A stretch of DNA of 64,000 nt from Paracentrotus lividus (taxonomy: Eukaryota > Echinodermata > Echinoidea > Camarodonta > Echinidae): the NCBI GenBank assembly GCA_940671915.1, contig CALNVZ010003430.1:23457600-23521599 (forward strand). The letters run 5' to 3'. The notes beneath the pieces were generated by a model, which saw only the letters and a program-made list of their open reading frames with translations, did not search any database and was not told the origin of the DNA. Below are positions 24,131 to 36,022 of the stretch, piece by piece (within the stretch, counting starts at the first letter, position 1; each line of letters starts with the position of its first letter). Made by a program: the position numbers and the translations under genes.

Positions 24131-25746
24131 AGAATAGGTACATGGACATAGAGAAGAAGATGATAAAGGTAGGGAAGAAAGGGAATGGTCAAAAGCATAA
24201 CAATGAACAAAGAAAAAACATCAAATTAAATAAGATTGTAAAAAAATGTCCTCACTCTTCAATAAGTTACAACTTTAGAAATCCCCAGTTTAACACAAGC
24301 CCAACAAAGCAAAGTAATTAGACACTCCTTTGTAGAGGCTATCTCAGTACATCCCAAAACTTCCTAATTAAATAAAGTTTAGAGACTAAAACCTATTAGA
24401 AGAGTTCTCTAATGAACATATGTTATCACACTAGACGAGAACAAGAAAAGCTGTAGAAGCAGGATCAGTGTAGGGTGAGTCGATTTACCAATTTCTTGAT
24501 GTAAACAACGGAAACAGAAAGAGATAACAACTGCACTGAAGCCCTTGTATTATTAATCTTTGACACACATTACCAAGAAATGTAAATTTGTGAGTGATAC
24601 AGACTCTACAACTGAAGAAGATTGTGAAAATGTTTTCAGTTTTTGAATATTACCTCTAAGAATTTGGGTCTTTGATAACTTTTAAATTGATGGAAATTGT
24701 GAAAATGAAACTTTGGAAACTTTTTTTTTTGGTGGTAGGGTCACCTGCACTGTCATTGGTTGTCAACGACTCAAGTTTGGGGTTTGCATGAAAAAGAGCG
24801 CTAATGGGAACGACAGACTGTATACGTAGTAATGTGAGTCACAGCCCTTTCACACTGTCTGAAGATTTGTCACCTTTTGGTTAATTGTATGTATACGCAT
24901 TGGCTTTTAATACCAATGCACATAAGACTGTTAGCAAACCCAGCGAAAGATTAATAAGGTACAGATTTTACCAAAACAGCTCAATCTCTTCCAGCACTAT
25001 CTACAAATTGTATATGTCCTGGACAGTTTGAGCACATACATGTACGCTGCGCAACAGTAATCAATGTAAGAATGCCTTGTTGTGATGCTTTGGTAAGGCA
25101 GTGGGGACAAGGCTGTGGTAGAAGAGAGAGATGCTCAAACTGCCTTCTCTATCTAGAGAGCATGTGTTATATGAATCAGAGTCAAACAATCTGGCCATTT
25201 AAACGTGTCGTTCGTAGACTGGATCAGAAAGCTGATGCCGATTATTAGAAGTGCCAATCGTCCTACGTATTGCGTCGATGTGTAGACATTACCAAGATGG
25301 AAAGAGAATGAATCAGAGAGATGTGAAAAAAGACTGAAGAGCTTTCAGAAAAGAGAGATCATTTACATGACTTGGTAGCAAGGATTCAAATTCAATCAAA
25401 GAAATATTGTCGACTTCCACACATTAGTCTTGAGTAATCATCAAATGAAAAACAAATGAAATTCAAACCCGTACATGATATTCAAATGACTTACAAGAAG
25501 AATAGAAACAGTGAATCATCCAGAAAACAAACCTGTACGAATCTTGATGACAAGTGAAATGTCATGTAAGGTTAAATTCAACAAAGGATTCTTCAGATTA
25601 TTTAGAAGAAACAGACATATTGTTATAGATACATGTGTCACAGATCTAAACCACTTTCAAAAGAAAAGTGAAACTAGTTAACAATGCCCAGTGGTGACAT
25701 TGATCCGTCAGAGAAACTCAGAAGTTCAGAGAAAAATTCAACTTAC

Positions 25747-25849
25747 ATTTTTTCCCGTGCTTGGGCTGCTTGTGTTGCTTGGTTGATGATGGTTTACTCG
25801 ATTTGGGTTTTTTCACCACCATACCGTCGTCCTTACACTTTTTAGTCAT
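25747..25849 (-). CDS. MRTF: Probable first coding exon of the MRTF gene
   Basis: A 103-base open stretch (34 codons plus one base) on the minus strand starts at ATG 25849 and ends AAAAAAT|GTAAGT, a consensus donor. The start is fixed by an in-frame TGA 14 codons upstream (25889-25891) with no other Met between. The peptide begins MTKKCKDDGMVVKKPK and continues SSKPSSTKQHKQPKHGKK; it is hydrophilic, very lysine-rich and probably disordered. It ends in phase 1, matching the RPEL1 exon at 934-999, so joining adds one Leu and continues into LALRLKL. Family members do begin with short, poorly conserved N-termini just before RPEL1, often from alternative first exons. The link rests on phase and strand only, and an intervening exon or a different gene remains possible. 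The basic stretches could act as a nuclear-localisation aid next to the actin-binding region, but that is inference. Confidence 0.62.
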
Positions 25850-25911
25850 GAGTGTTCCAGAAACTTGTAGGAATCTGAATTGTTTGATTCAGGCACTCCG
25901 TGGTAACACAT
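25846..25911 (-). CDS. Upstream ORF overlapping the main start codon
   Basis: A 21-codon ORF begins MCYHGVPESNNSD and stops at a TGA that overlaps the main ATG as ATGA. It lies in the 5' untranslated region inferred for the exon at 25747-25849, if transcription begins upstream of 25911. Such an overlap is a layout compatible with termination-reinitiation or repression of main-frame translation. No protein function is implied. Confidence 0.35.
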   Translation of the reverse strand: MCYHGVPESNNSDSYKFLEHS

Positions 25912-26250
25912 GCGAGATGTATACATAAGCGACACCAGGAAAAAAAATGTTTCCAGAATTTGAAAGTAAATACTGTGTTGCTATGACGACGAAAAATATA
26001 TGATACAAAGCGATAAAGTTGTCACAAGGTCAAAGTCCAAGACGATGTATACTCATGAATATTCATGAAGATGGATAAGATGACAACTTGTTGCTATGGT
26101 GACGCATCACGATGAAATTGTAAGTGGTGGTATTCAAATCCAGAGAAAATTCCAGGTGAGGGTGTAATGTCACGTAACTTGGCTCCACCAAAAATAGAAG
26201 ACGGGGATTAAAATGGCTCCTCGAAAATAGCAAAGAGAAGATGAAGTTGA
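25850..26250 (-). promoter_or_regulatory. Putative promoter and 5' UTR of the first exon
   Basis: Upstream of the minus-strand start are a perfect RFX X-box (plus-strand GTTGCTATGGTGAC, 26090-26103), a second X-box-like site GTTGCTATGACGAC (25976-25989), a perfect 16-base palindrome TCATGAATATTCATGA (26053-26068), and GTCACGTAAC near 26170, which resembles a CREB/bZIP site. I see no clear TATA box and cannot place the transcription start. RFX sites often mark ciliary or RFX-regulated genes. Confidence 0.45.
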
Positions 26251-27987
26251 TGAAGAAGATGAAGAGTAGGAGGAGGTTGAGGGATGCGGGGATGTTGAGT
26301 TGGTTTGGAGTTGTGGAATGTAAGACGGGATGGAAATGTCAGTGTCTCTGGTTACTCCAGCTGGTCCCACCTGAAGACCTGATGGATGTTGGGGCCCCTG
26401 TCGTCATGAGAGACCAGCTCGCATCAACGATGGTTACCCCAGATCAGCCAAACGCTACCAATCGATTTCGAGCAAAATGTACAATCTCGCGGAAAAGTTG
26501 ATGCTGTTGATGTCGTAGATGACGATGTTGATGATGATGACAGCAATTATAGAGCAGGAAGTTTGGAAAAACAAGTTGCTTTTGAAATTTAGGAATGTGA
26601 AAGAATAAAGGAGGGGGTGGGGCGCTCTACCGGAGGTACATGAATGTTTTTCAAAGTATAAAATAAAAAAGAGAGCAGGGCAGGCGCAGAAGACATTTAC
26701 AAGCAACAGGCCTGCACACAGCTACACTACATCTAGATATGATACAAGGCACGCTTAGTGACAACCTACACACGCGTGCTTGTCTACCAAAACCCAACTT
26801 CCAGAGGGAGAGATGGGAGGAGGTGGAGGAAAAAAAAACAGATGTTGATGAAGGTTTATTATACCAGGGATGCAGCAAGCATTCCAATGCATAAGCGTGC
26901 CAGTCTTGCGCAGAGCGTGCGCAGAGAGGGTGTAGGTCCACGAGCCAAGGCATTAGCATACACCAGCAGGGAGTTTGGTTAGGGAGACAGTGCCAGGCGA
27001 CCTCTGAGGAACGTCCACCAATCAGAGAGCGGCTCCCTGGTAGGATGAAGTGTGCTTGGTAGCATGTCAGCTGGTATCATTACAAACCCACGCTCCTAGC
27101 CCAGGGGGGTAGCACCCCATCAAACATCACCAACATGTTTACCCTCTAGCTCTTCAAGAAAAAGTTTTGAGGGGTAAGCAAAACCCATCTTGGCCACACC
27201 CCTACACCCCTCTGCTACTGGTCCTGCTGCTGTGATTGGTGCATAGGGTCTCCTCTATGCTAATGGGGTGTAGTGGGGTGCAAAGCTTGGTTACCACCCA
27301 TTGGGGGTATTGACTACCTGGTAGTCTCAAATACACACCTTGGTGTCACAGGTAAATAAACCCAAACATCTCTAATCCTTAACTTCAGGTGTGGATAAAC
27401 CTGAGGTAATCCCAATGTTTAACAAGCAGATAATCCATAGCACAATCAAATCTGTCTGTCAAACTTCAGTGAATGTATGTTGCATCACCAACAACACATA
27501 TCATCAATGCTAAATACGTAGTTTCATTAATTTTCAGTTTCTCCTATTAAAAAAAAACACCAGTCTGTTTGTTATACAGCAATGAATGTACTACAAAGAA
27601 ACTTGAAATTTATTTCAATATTCTCACTTATAAAGAGTAAGATCATAAAGAAAACTTGTCAGTTGAATGAGTGGGAAAACATTTTACAGATCATGTAACA
27701 TTTAAATTCTTCACTTTTTTTTGCACAATATTGGCCATGCAAGTGTAACATTACATGAAACAGATTTTATAGTAACACTATCAGATTTAGGTTATGAAAT
27801 AAATAAACTCGGATAATAAAATTAGGTGAGACCTTTACAAATTATACATGTATATGAGATAAATTAAAAAAAACCCCAAGAACTTTAACATCTCCATCCA
27901 TTGGTGATCAAGATAATAACAAAGCATCAAGATCACTAAAGAGTCTGGATATCCTAGACTAGGCCCTCAAAACCACAACTTTTTGAG

Positions 27988-28029
27988 GCACAAGCCCAGC
28001 ACAAGCCCAGCACAAGCCTGGCACAAGCC
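27988..28029. repeat. 11-bp tandem repeat (CACAAGCCCAG)n
   Basis: Four consecutive units, the last two slightly altered. Confidence 0.85.
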
Positions 28030-28743
28030 AAATACCCCCAGCAAAGCCCTGTTAATGAATGGCGTGCTGCTAAGACCCTCAGGGGAACATGTCTAGCTAA
28101 TCAGTAAAGACCCAATCAGTCTGACATAACATAGCAACACACCCATAAAACTACAGGTATAGTCTTTACCCAATAGAAGCAATTTCTTTATGAAAAACTA
28201 TTCTAAAAGTGAATGAATAGTCTGCAAGCACAGACTCAATTTGACACTTAAACAAATTTCAGTCTAGAGTGGAGACTAGTCTCCATACTCACTGTCTGTG
28301 TTGGGAGAAGCTACAGTACACGCGTGAATCTAGTTCTTAACTGCAGACCCTAGTAAGCGAACAACATGGGTTTGTGCCTGCAAACTAGTGAATGAAAGTC
28401 ATCTAGAAATGGTTTGTTATATTTTGCTTTTCATAAAGAATATATCCTTGGTGTTTAACACGTCTAAAATGATAATGTTTGGTCCACTTTGAAATCTAAA
28501 TCTAAACACTTTAAGAAATAACTTTTAAGAAAACCTTAAAATTATATGGTATGGTGTGAGAGACTACACAAAAAATAAAAAGTTTCTGGAGTGAAGAAAC
28601 CAGATGTATAGGATTGGGTTGAATCCTGATGAGAAAATTGGATTTTAAAGTAGTTTCATTTTCACACCTGAGAAAAATAAAGAGAAAGTAAGAAGAATAA
28701 GAATTCATTTGAAAGAGGTACAATGTAAAAAAATATCAGCCAT

Positions 28744-28757
28744 GGGGGGGGGGGGGG
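28744..28757. repeat. Poly-G tract (14 G)
   Basis: Uninterrupted G run; one of about a dozen in the window. Confidence 0.9.
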
Positions 28758-29751
28758 TCTTCAGAACATTTGAAAGATGATGCATGCTTATAACTTTAAA
28801 AAAAATTAAATCATTTGTATTTACAGGGAAATTTTTATATCTGATGATCAGGTTAAAAAAAGAAGAAAAAAAAGACATTGTTGTCGAGTTCCAATTGTAC
28901 AATATAAGCCTACAATATACAATGTCTGTATAGTATGACTAGTTTATTGCTTTCACTATCTAGACTCTAAGTCTAACTATGATTCCCAATCATAACAATT
29001 TTAAAGTGATTCATCTGATATAGAGCTATATAAAAACAAATTACTAACATTATTATTTTATGTACATTATACATACATGTATGAAACAACATCAAAGGAA
29101 GTTGATGGGACTAAAACTTTTACAACTTCCCTGCTTGCCCAACGTTGGGGGGTAGGGTCCATGGTCGAACTGAAGCTACCCATCAAATTCAATTTTAAAG
29201 TACTATTCAACCCCTGACCTCGGGAGTTGAACAGCAGCCAACAATTCATAAACAAGCCCAGGTCCCATATCATAATATCTACACCTGGTTTGATACTTTA
29301 TGACTCCCAACCCCCCCCCCCATCCCCATTTTTTCTGTAAAAATAAATAGGATTGCAGCCTACAGGGTCCTATAAAGGGGACATTTGGGCAGGATCCGAT
29401 TTCAGATGCTCTCTGGGCACGCTCAGTTGGACTTGACCTGTGACCAAGTATAAAGCTCTGTTAGTCTAGAAGGTGCACGGCATTCAACTAAATGTAGATT
29501 GATCATCTGAAGTGGGTTTAAGGTTCAAATCTGAGAAGACGACTAAACTTAATCCATTGACTCACAAAATCAAAACTAAATCCCCCTCAAAAAATAAATA
29601 AATAAATAAAAAAAAAAAAATGGTGCAAGAAATCTACTAAAGGTGGGCAAAGGGAAATAATTGATGATGTTTTAATATATTAAATTAAATTTTGCTGACA
29701 TGATATAAATAATTGTCTCTTTGATAATTACTGGCGGAACCATTTATTTCA

Positions 29752-29825
29752 AAAGAAAAATATAGGCCTTCTACCACTAGTAATGAAAATATAGGCCTTC
29801 TACCAATAGTAATGAAAATATACTT
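29752..29825. repeat. Two-unit tandem repeat of about 33 bp
   Basis: AATATAGGCCTTCTACCA[C/A]TAGTAATGAA is present twice in a row. Confidence 0.8.
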
Positions 29826-30684
29826 GTCCTTCTTTCTGTGTGTCAAGACTAGTTCCACTTTATGATAAGCAAAAGAAGCAAGCTAGCATGGGTGACACCC
29901 TCTTTGTATATCATTAAAAAATGACAAAACAAAAAAACTAGCAAAAAGTTTCCCTAGTTACAAGGCATCGATACTGCCAAGCTGCGCTGTGATTGGCTGA
30001 TCAACACACGCTGCCACGTGCAGTAGCCATCATGTGACACAGCATGACAGAGTTGCAGGCATCTTACAAATGGCTGACTAGGGAGGGAAGAGTCAAGAAA
30101 AAACAACAACCGAGGGACGGCAGGAAAAAGATAAAAGAACAAAAAAGGAGAAGGAAAAGTTAGAGAGGTTAAGAGAAGAATGAAGAGAGGTCACAGAAGC
30201 AACATTCCGAGAGCCCATTTTGATTTTTGTTGTCTCCAGTCTATACCACAGGTGCAAGGCTTGTTGTGTGGGACTTGATACTTCGTCAGTAGCGTTGGAG
30301 CTACTTGTAGACATCCACGACCCGACCCTTCCTCGTATAAATAATGATGACTTCTGTTCGCTACATGGTCATTTCATTCAACTTATTGTGGGATTTATGA
30401 AAAGCTTGGTTTTAGAGATCAATCTTCATCTGATTTATGAAAATTTCATATTTATTATAAATTTTTTTAAATAATTAATTTGATAAAGACAAAAGCGGCA
30501 AAGAGGAGGTGTCAAAGTTTTGTTAAGGAGAATTGGTTGTAAAACTGTAATATTATTAAAGAAAATGTATTCTGAGGGAGAGGCATGGACAGAATACAGA
30601 TATAAAGAAAATGATAAAGATTTATAAGGGAGATTTAAGAGACAAGGGCAAGGGTGGAAGGAGGGAGAAGACAAAGTAAGATAT

Positions 30685-31060
30685 ACCTCGTTTACACTGT
30701 GACTCGGATCGCGGGTTCGACACGGCAATCGTGCTCAACAATTTTATGCCATGTAAACGGGATCAGTGTGATCCGCGACCCGGGTTCGACACGCCTTTTT
30801 TGCTCCGCCAAAATCGTAGGTTTTGATCCGGGAGGCGGGTTCGACACGGCAATTTTTATGTGTGTAAACAGAAAGCCGTGTCGAAGTCGATGACCTTGAG
30901 GTCAGATATGAACTTTGGCTATACATCGCAACACACATTAATGACGTCCCTTACTTCAGGTCATGATCTGGGAGCCGTGTTGAACTCGCCTTCACTCTTT
31001 GCAGTGTCGAACCCTTCCCGTGGATTCGACACGAGAGCCGAGTCTCAATGTAAATGCGGT
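30685..31060. mobile_element. 376-bp MITE with repeated GGGTTCGACACGG motifs
   Basis: The ends ACCTCGTTTACACTGTGACTCGG and ACCGCATTTACATTGAGACTCGG (reverse complement of right) form about 23-bp imperfect inverted repeats. Flanks GATAT (30680-30684) and GATAG (31061-31065) may be a degraded target duplication. Inside, GGGTTCGACACG-type words occur on both strands at least six times. It is richer in GC than its flanks. The 79-codon ORF across it is not recognisable. Confidence 0.65.
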
Positions 31061-31063
31061 GAT

Positions 31064-31067
<4 letters not shown>

Positions 31068-31095
<28 letters not shown>

Positions 31096-31135
31096 GAAGT
31101 GAAAGAGAGAAAGGGATACGACAGAGAGAGAGAGT
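31068..31135. repeat. (GA)n microsatellite
   Basis: GAGAGA repeats directly after the right end of the 376-bp element. Confidence 0.9.
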
Positions 31136-32004
31136 GATAAGTACAGAACAGAACAAATGAAAGGAAAGAGAATGGTTGCCATCTGAATGCGCCTCCGAAT
31201 ATACATTTTATAAATGAAGATGGTGCTGTATTAGTGTGTGGTATTAATATTAGCTGTTGAGTACCGAAGGGTTTTTGGTTTCATATCATTTTACATCTCG
31301 AAATATCAACGTTCTGGCCTTCTGTCAGCAGATGATACAGAAAGCATGGAGGATATAAATATGGATGGCAATTGTCCAGCAGAATAGAATAATCCTGACC
31401 TTTTGTTTTAGTCATTGTCCCTGCTTCTAGTGATGTATAAAAAATAGATGAGGTATATTATGATCTGTTGCTGTACACATCCACACGTATCAATGCAAAG
31501 TGGATTCGAAAGATGCCTAATTCATTCAACTTAACTGATTTCCAAACCCTGAAGCTCAGAAAAGTTTGTTCCACACAATCCTACATATATCATTCCTTTT
31601 TTAAACAAGATTTTAGAGCATAACATCCAATGATCTCTTCAAGTGTATTTCGTCAGTATAGTTGAATTGAACAAATAATATAAATCAATGTTAGATTAAT
31701 ATCATACTGAAAAGTTTTAACGTTTAACAAATATAGTGTGTTTGTGTTTTTCACTTTTGACTTATTTTTAAATTTAAAATCACATTTGCTTTAAAAGACA
31801 ATTATAAATAAACTCTTAAAAATATTTCATTAAATATCATCTACAATACAATCAAAATATTTTCTATCCAAGGGTCTCTGAATGTATGAATTCCATCCTT
31901 GAGGCCATATAATTGCACAGTAAACTAAAGAAAAGCATCATTTGTATACACGCCATCCCTCTAACCCAGATTCACACATCTGTTATGGAGTGAATACGCA
32001 GACC

Positions 32005-32400
32005 TAAGATGCCTTCATGGTCGCAAATCAAATTTAAACAGGAATATGAATACCAAACACAGAATGCGATTAGTGGTTAACAGTTCATATGGTCGGACAT
32101 TCAACGCTGATTATACTTGGATCGTCTTTAAATTTTTCACTCTCAGCACAGATTACTGCATTCGCAATGCTCAAAGTCATGATGGTTGTAAAGTCAACGC
32201 TGATCATCTTTAAAAACACACCTTTAACAGCGTTTACATATTTCCTAAGAGTAGAGATCTGAAAGACGTTTATATTTATGACCAGAAATTGGAACTATGA
32301 ACGCAATCTTTGTTTCTCTCTATATATGTGTGTTTTGTAATTGCCTTTTGTATCGTGATTCCTGTTTAAATTTAAAAATAGACTATGAATGCACCCTTAA
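32005..32400. mobile_element. Long-TIR palindromic element, family A copy 1
   Basis: The right end, TTTAAATTTAAAAATAGACT then ATGAATGCACCC, mirrors the left end TTCATGGTCGCAAATC then AAATTTAAACAGGAATATGA. Internal words such as GATCTGAAAGACGTTTA are shared with copies at 46838, 50934 and 53256. No ORF. Confidence 0.65.
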
Positions 32401-33769
32401 ATGTTTGAAAATTCCTGCACCATGAAAAGAAGTATTCTAGACATGAATGAGTCTCTTCATATCAAACCAACATGGTCCCAATTCTCAGTAATAAAGCGCT
32501 TCCTCAAGGTTAATCATAATGTGTTAAGAGCCAGAAGGATGTTAAGTCATACACTAGAATATTGAGTTAATCCCCTTGTGGCACTAAAGAGTCTAGCTCT
32601 TTGATCTGAACTTGATGCAGATATTTGGAAGCCGCAGATAAGAGATATGTCAAGTGCTTTTTATAACTCCTCAAATTTCAATGGAAAGTTAATGCCATTC
32701 AAGCTCTAAATAATATGAATTGCTTTTAGAGGATGGTAAAGAAGACCATGGAGAGCTGTTAATATACCAGTAGCTTTTGAGGTGCAACAAAATAGAAGAT
32801 TCACAAGATCGGGAGCACAGAGATTTTTTTATAAGTTTGAAAAACATATGCTGGCAACAACCTATTTTTATCAATCAATGAGATGGACTTGATCTAAGCA
32901 TCTTTTCAACCAATACAGGCTCAGACAGAAAGGAAATAAAAATAGCTGTATAAGAGTATAACAAGAACCGAAATATATGAGCATTGTGATTGGTGAAGAT
33001 GAGATGATGAAATGGTTTCTGGATGAAATTTATAGATTCCTCCAAACTTTAGTGGCAGAAAACGAGCGAAGAGATGGGGGAAGGAAACTGGTTCAAGTTT
33101 AGCGTAGGGAGTTCGTAAATTTATGGAGGGTAATATCAGATGTAGCATTGGATTTAGGGAGTCATGTACAGAATGGAGTTATTGGTTGGATCAAATAGAG
33201 GAGGCAGGCTAGTTTAAAGGGATTAATTTAAAGGTATTTTTTAACATTCTTTTTATAGTCTGGACCTGTGGTTGAATATGCATTAATCTATTTTGGAATT
33301 TTATTTTGGAGTTGGTGAATTGATTATTGTTGAGTGTTTAGTCAACTTTTGTTTATCCTTTAAAAATTATAGGCATTATTTTGTTTATCCCCCTTCAAAA
33401 ATAAATGTTTCCGTGATAATTCATTAATAAGAAACATATTTCATTATGTCTGCTTTCTGACTTATCTTGCTGCATCAAAAATCAAATTTTACTAATTTCC
33501 CTTTAAATGAAACAAAGCAATTTTTTTGCGTGTTTATAATACACATGACTTATTCCTGATATATTCAAAATACTTAATTTCACACCAAAGTGATTAGCTA
33601 TTCCCCTTTATATTTGTTCAACCTAAGTACTTCAGTGGTAACTTTAAGAAAAATCTTGACAGGGTAATATATGAATGCTTATCACAGAGTATTGAATCAA
33701 ATTACATGCTTGAACTGTTGCGACTCTGTAAATGTCACTTCTGTTTATACTGATGCTATTCTTGATGCT

Positions 33770-34175
33770 TTACAGAATAGTGCAATTTTACATTGATGAA
33801 AATGATTTTTTTTGTAAGTTCCTGTTGGATATATACAATTAAATCATTATTTTTTTTGATGGTTTTAATGCATGAATTATATTTCTCCCGGTTCTGAATT
33901 TGCCCTTCTTTCATCCTTTGAAAGACGACTTTATGCCTAGCGGATGTTATTACTTCGTATCACTTTTATTTTTGATGTGTTGCAGAATAGTACAATTTTA
34001 TATAGATAAACACAGTTTTTGTAAACTCTTGTTTGATCTATATAATCAATTCATCAAATTTTGGATTGTTTTATTGCATGAATTATAATTCTCCCGTTTC
34101 TGAATTTGCCCTTCTTTCATCCTTTGAGAGATGATTTTATGCCCAGCGGATGTTATTACTTGGTATCACTTTTAA
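33770..34175. repeat. Two diverged tandem units of about 206 bp
   Basis: The run CAGAATAGT[GA]CAATTTTA...GCATGAATTATA[TA]TTCTCCCG...CCTTCTTTCATCCTTTGA is present twice; anchors at 33773/33983 and 33870/34076 give offsets of 210 and 206 bases. Confidence 0.8.
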
Positions 34176-35761
34176 ATAGAATTATCAAACACAGTTCAGT
34201 CTCGACGTCTGAGCACCTTCTATCCTCCAGCTGACTATTTGTTTGACTTGAACACCCGCCTAAAGACGCCCCAAGATTACTGACGATTCCTAGACCAAGG
34301 GCGGAGAAAGAAGAAGGTTATATCCCAGCGTATCATTATCCCCGGCTTGGCTAAGCCATGAGTGGAGTTTTATTTCTGGCCTAAGCTTCATGACGGAGCT
34401 TTTGACTTGTTAAAAACATATACAATGCCCGCACAATATGATATGATATACACTTGACATGTAGTCAGGATCTTGTCTAGTCTTCACCATGCATGGTACA
34501 GGGTGTGCGAAAAAAAAAAAAGGAAAAAAAAGGCAGCTTGTCTTTTATTAAGTTACATGTTTTGATGACGATGCTGTTCTGTATCAGCTGTCGCTATATC
34601 ATACCGACCTCGGACAAGCTCGAGTTCAGCAACAAGGACATAGCATAGAACTAATTAATATCACATGTAGAGGTATTTCAAAGGACAATCGTCTCCAACT
34701 TGTAAAGAATTCTCCTCATTTAGACAAAGTTGAGGGAGGGGATACATGAGACATTCAGTGTCTATATGCAATATTCTGCTTCTTTCCATGTCTGGACAAT
34801 TACCAGAATCTTCTATTACCTCTCCCCGGACAACTAGCCCCATCAAAACAGGGTTAGGGGTAGATTTTGAGCAGGGACAGGGGGGTACTTGTCTGGAGGG
34901 TTATTGTCAGGGGTTATTGTCCCTGAACTACCTCTTTCTTCTTGGACAATAGTTATATGAACTGCAAGGACACTACAAAATGTCAATGAACAATGACAAA
35001 CAATTTTATGAGACACTTTGTAAAGATTGCCTTTTGCTCAAGTTCACTCTGAATGCAGTGATATCTAACCTTAGAGGGAAGAGAAGTGTCTTTTATCCAA
35101 ACACAGCATTCCAACTCCTGCTCTGTTTATTTCCTCTAAATTTCAGCACTTTACAACAGATTTCAGCTAGGACAGCTTTCTCTCTGATGATTTCTATCAT
35201 ATCATTCAATCTTATTTCACACCTCCATGTCTTCATACTGTCATCCATCGATGCTTAATTTGGTGAGATTATAAAACAAAAGACTACATAAACTCAATAT
35301 TAAAGGCTTTCCCCTATGTACCTCTAAAAATTTTGGAGTCCACATGGATTTCAATTAGGGGGTTTTGTATAATGGAATGTTATCAACAGTGTAATTACAA
35401 ATATTTGTATTTGAGTGTAAATTCCAAGGGAATCTTGTTGATGATATTTTGTAATTACTTATACTTGTTGATCCAAATGATATTTTACAAATTACATATA
35501 CACAAGGATAATGTAGGAAACATATCTTAAGTTATCATTTTGTCACCCTTTTGGAAAAGACAAAAACAAATAAACTTCTATTTAAAATAATGGTAACGAC
35601 ACTAAAATAAAATAAAAAACAACTCATAAATGTTTGTTTACATTCGCGAAATCAACTTTTGTGTGCCATGCTTTTGGCAATGTTTTGTTTGACATAACGA
35701 CCTTCACCTGATGCTAACAGCTTGAGATCTTCATGCTTCCCATTCAATCTAAAAATACAAC

Positions 35762-36022
35762 TCACATTGCACAGTGACTAGACAGATACACCATTTTATC
35801 TCTATTTAATTCAATAAAATCCAGATCCTCTCCCTTTCTTTTTCGACAAATCCCAAACAGAGCGCATTCCTTCCTCAAATTGGCACAGTAGGGGCAAGAG
35901 GAAATAGGCGAATAGCCGACAAAGAATACCGGGGAAGATTCACTTTGAGATTTGTTAGCAACATGGGGAGAATATTCGCCAGTCTGCTCATCTGGTGCAT
36001 GCTTCAACTTTGATTCATCCAT
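35762..36022 (-). CDS. Candidate coding exon, function unrecognised
   Basis: An 86-codon ORF starts ATGGATGAATC directly after an in-frame TAA. It encodes a hydrophilic peptide with a cysteine cluster (CPYCANLRKECALFGIC) followed by a basic KRKGED stretch. Near its end is a good donor, TGTGCAAT|GTGAGT, which would give phase 2. That phase does not fit the RPEL1 exon, so it cannot splice to it directly. Its composition is more protein-like than most chance ORFs here, but I recognise no family and the length alone is not significant in a window this size. Confidence 0.2.
   Translation of the reverse strand: MDESKLKHAPDEQTGEYSPHVANKSQSESSPVFFVGYSPISSCPYCANLRKECALFGICRKRKGEDLDFIELNRDKMVYLSSHCAM

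Larger units (their letters stand above)
1000..25746 (-). other. Probable 24.7 kb first coding intron of the MRTF gene
   Basis: This stretch lies between two phase-1-compatible minus-strand exons with GTAAGT donor (25746) and CAG acceptor (1000). I found no further exon with both good splice sites and a compatible frame, although small alternative exons could be missed. It holds the repeats and inverted-repeat elements listed separately. In the remaining parts (for example 1450-3190, 3330-5960, 6010-8740, 9365-10940, 11045-12110, 14750-15940, 17290-19110, 21160-23200 and 24130-25740) I saw only AT-rich DNA with chance ORFs. Confidence 0.55.

Noticed and set aside
27061-27330. Possible inverted-repeat element around CACCCC/GGGGTG words
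   Set aside because: The apparent arms are only composition-level matches without an alignable end.
30700-30850. tRNA-like B boxes (GGTTCGA)
   Set aside because: The words are repeated in both orientations with no A box, no cloverleaf and no T-run terminator at the right distance.
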